Part shown: one piece after another, positions 63,056-64,000 of the stretch
Position numbering within the stretch: the stretch's first letter is position 1
Layout: the number at the start of each line of letters is the position of its first letter
NCBI GenBank assembly: GCA_963702835.1
Contig: OY969762.1
Coordinates: 806,001 to 870,000 of the forward strand
Origin: JAFGAV01 sp041479055
GTDB lineage: Bacteria > Acidobacteriota > Aminicenantia > Aminicenantales > JAFGAV01
Direction of reading: 5' to 3'
DNA length: 64,000 nt
The notes under the pieces: model-generated
Databases searched by the model: none
What the model saw: the letters and a program-made list of their open reading frames with translations, nothing else
What the model was told of the DNA's origin: nothing
Position numbers and translations under genes: made by a program

Positions 63056-64000
63056 ATGACCGCCGAACAGGTGCTGACCCGCGATTTCGAGCTGGAAGGG
63101 TTGCGCCACATAGAGACGTACCTGAGCCGGGGAGGCTACCGGGCCGCGGTCAAGGCGCTTAAGGAGATGACCCCCCCGGCGGTGCTGGAAGAGATGAAGA
63201 AAGCCAACTTGAGGGGCCGTGGGGGAGCCGGCTTTCCGGCCGGCCTTAAATGGAGTTTTGTCCCGGCCCAGACGGACAAGCCCAAGTACCTGTGCGTCAA
63301 CGCCGATGAGGGAGAGCCGGGAACATTTAAGGACCGTTTTCTGATGAGCCACAATCCGCATCTCCTGCTGGAGGGGATGATCATCGCTTCCTACTGTGTC
63401 GGAATCCAGAAAGCCTACATCTACATCCGGGGTGAATACGAGGCCGTGGCCCAACGCCTGGAGCAGGCCGTGGCTGAAGCAGCGGCCAAAGGTTTCCTGG
63501 GCTCCAACGTGGCCGGCACTGGATTTTGCCTGGACGTGCGTGTCCACCGGGGAGCGGGCGCCTATATTTGCGGCGAGGAAACCGCCCTGCTTGAATCGCT
63601 GGAGGGCAAACGGGGACACCCCCGGCTTAAGCCGCCCTTCCCCGCCTCGGTCGGTCTGTTCCACTGCCCGACCGTCATCAACAACGTGGAAACGATCTGC
63701 AACATCCCCTTTATCATACTCCGCGGCGCCGAGGCGTTCACCGGATTGGGGCGGCCTCGGGACGGCGGGACACGGATCTTTGGGGTGAGCGGTCCGGTCG
63801 AGAGGCCGGGCTGCTACGAGTTGCCCGTGGGCACCCCTTTGCGAGAAATCATCTTCCACCATGCCGGCGGGATGAAAGACGGCAAGCGGCTCAAAGCGGT
63901 CATACCGGGCGGCATGTCGGCTCCCGTGCTCGGCGAGGATGAGATCGACATCCCCATGGATTGCGAGTCGCTCGCCGCCGCGGGCTCGATGCTGGGTTCG
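63056..64000 (+). CDS. nuoF: NADH-quinone oxidoreductase subunit F, 3' partial
   Basis: 51-kDa-type NADH/FMN subunit. The 315 codons present run open to the window end. Shows NADH site LRGRGGAGFPAGLKWSF, NADEGEPGTFKDR, FMN site AGAYICGEETALLESLEGK and PPFPASVGLFHCPTVINNVE. The C-terminal 4Fe-4S Cys are beyond the window. ATG 63056 overlaps nothing and follows the nuoE stop by one base. Confidence 0.95.
   Translation, partial: MTAEQVLTRDFELEGLRHIETYLSRGGYRAAVKALKEMTPPAVLEEMKKANLRGRGGAGFPAGLKWSFVPAQTDKPKYLCVNADEGEPGTFKDRFLMSHNPHLLLEGMIIASYCVGIQKAYIYIRGEYEAVAQRLEQAVAEAAAKGFLGSNVAGTGFCLDVRVHRGAGAYICGEETALLESLEGKRGHPRLKPPFPASVGLFHCPTVINNVETICNIPFIILRGAEAFTGLGRPRDGGTRIFGVSGPVERPGCYELPVGTPLREIIFHHAGGMKDGKRLKAVIPGGMSAPVLGEDEIDIPMDCESLAAAGSMLGS

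Overview
The window is GC-rich, gene-dense bacterial DNA with short intergenic gaps and many start/stop overlaps of the ATGA type. Three features suggest an anaerobic or facultative, rod-shaped, Gram-negative-type bacterium of the Acidobacteriota/Aminicenantes kind: outer-membrane proteins (TonB-receptor-like barrel, OmpA, BamD-like lipoprotein), a zinc-ribbon Ser/Thr kinase carrying TPRs, and paired DUF507 proteins with a fused B12/radical-SAM protein. That placement is an inference from gene content. No rRNA, tRNA, CRISPR, phage or transposase gene was found.

Layout. 0-7 kb: a partial EF-Tu-domain-like protein, a two-gene methylmalonyl-CoA mutase broken by several single-base indels, an M23 peptidase, def-fmt, and an OPT transporter (the last three also carry single indels). 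7-15 kb: the rod-shape operon mreB-mreC-mreD-PBP2-rodA, translationally coupled to a radical-SAM/DUF2344 fusion. 15-26 kb: a large Ser/Thr kinase and an acyl-CoA dehydrogenase divergent from a shared symmetrical promoter region, then a thioredoxin-like protein, a lone ExbD, a glycosyltransferase, an ACT protein, a glutamine amidotransferase, a PKD-like secreted protein and an RmlD reductase. 25.5-32.2 kb (minus): the nusA-infB-ylxP-rbfA-nrnA-truB translation/RNA operon followed by two DUF507 genes and a thioesterase. 32.7-44.2 kb (minus): H+-pyrophosphatase, miaB, a C_GCAxxG_C_C protein, recN, a subtilase, an outer-membrane barrel, a BamD-like lipoprotein, an NAD-sugar epimerase, rpe and a PASTA protein. 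44.3-52.7 kb: threonine aldolase, a membrane Fe-S oxidoreductase, a TonB-receptor-like protein, a discoidin-OmpA fusion and dihydrolipoyl dehydrogenase. 52.6-59.8 kb: a surface-polymer-like cluster (GT-C-like membrane protein with a discoidin tail, a secreted unknown, an unusual CX5CX2C radical SAM protein, a sulfatase-family enzyme with a beta insert). 60-64 kb: nuoABCDEF, running off the end.

Together the genes give elongation and wall synthesis (mre/PBP2/RodA, M23, RmlD, glycosyltransferases), energy conservation (complex I, H+-PPase, Fe-S oxidoreductase), acyl-CoA/propionyl-CoA metabolism (mutase, acyl-CoA dehydrogenase, thioesterase) and translation (nusA-infB-rbfA-truB, def-fmt, miaB).

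The most unusual material is non-coding. The gaps at 32.28-32.71, 35.23-35.33, 55.13-55.33 and 58.03-58.19 kb hold hairpin-rich repeats, one of which recurs at high identity 25 kb away in opposite orientation. Many promoters fit TTGnnn-17-TAnnnT very well, and a few sit so close to the start codon that transcripts would be nearly leaderless.
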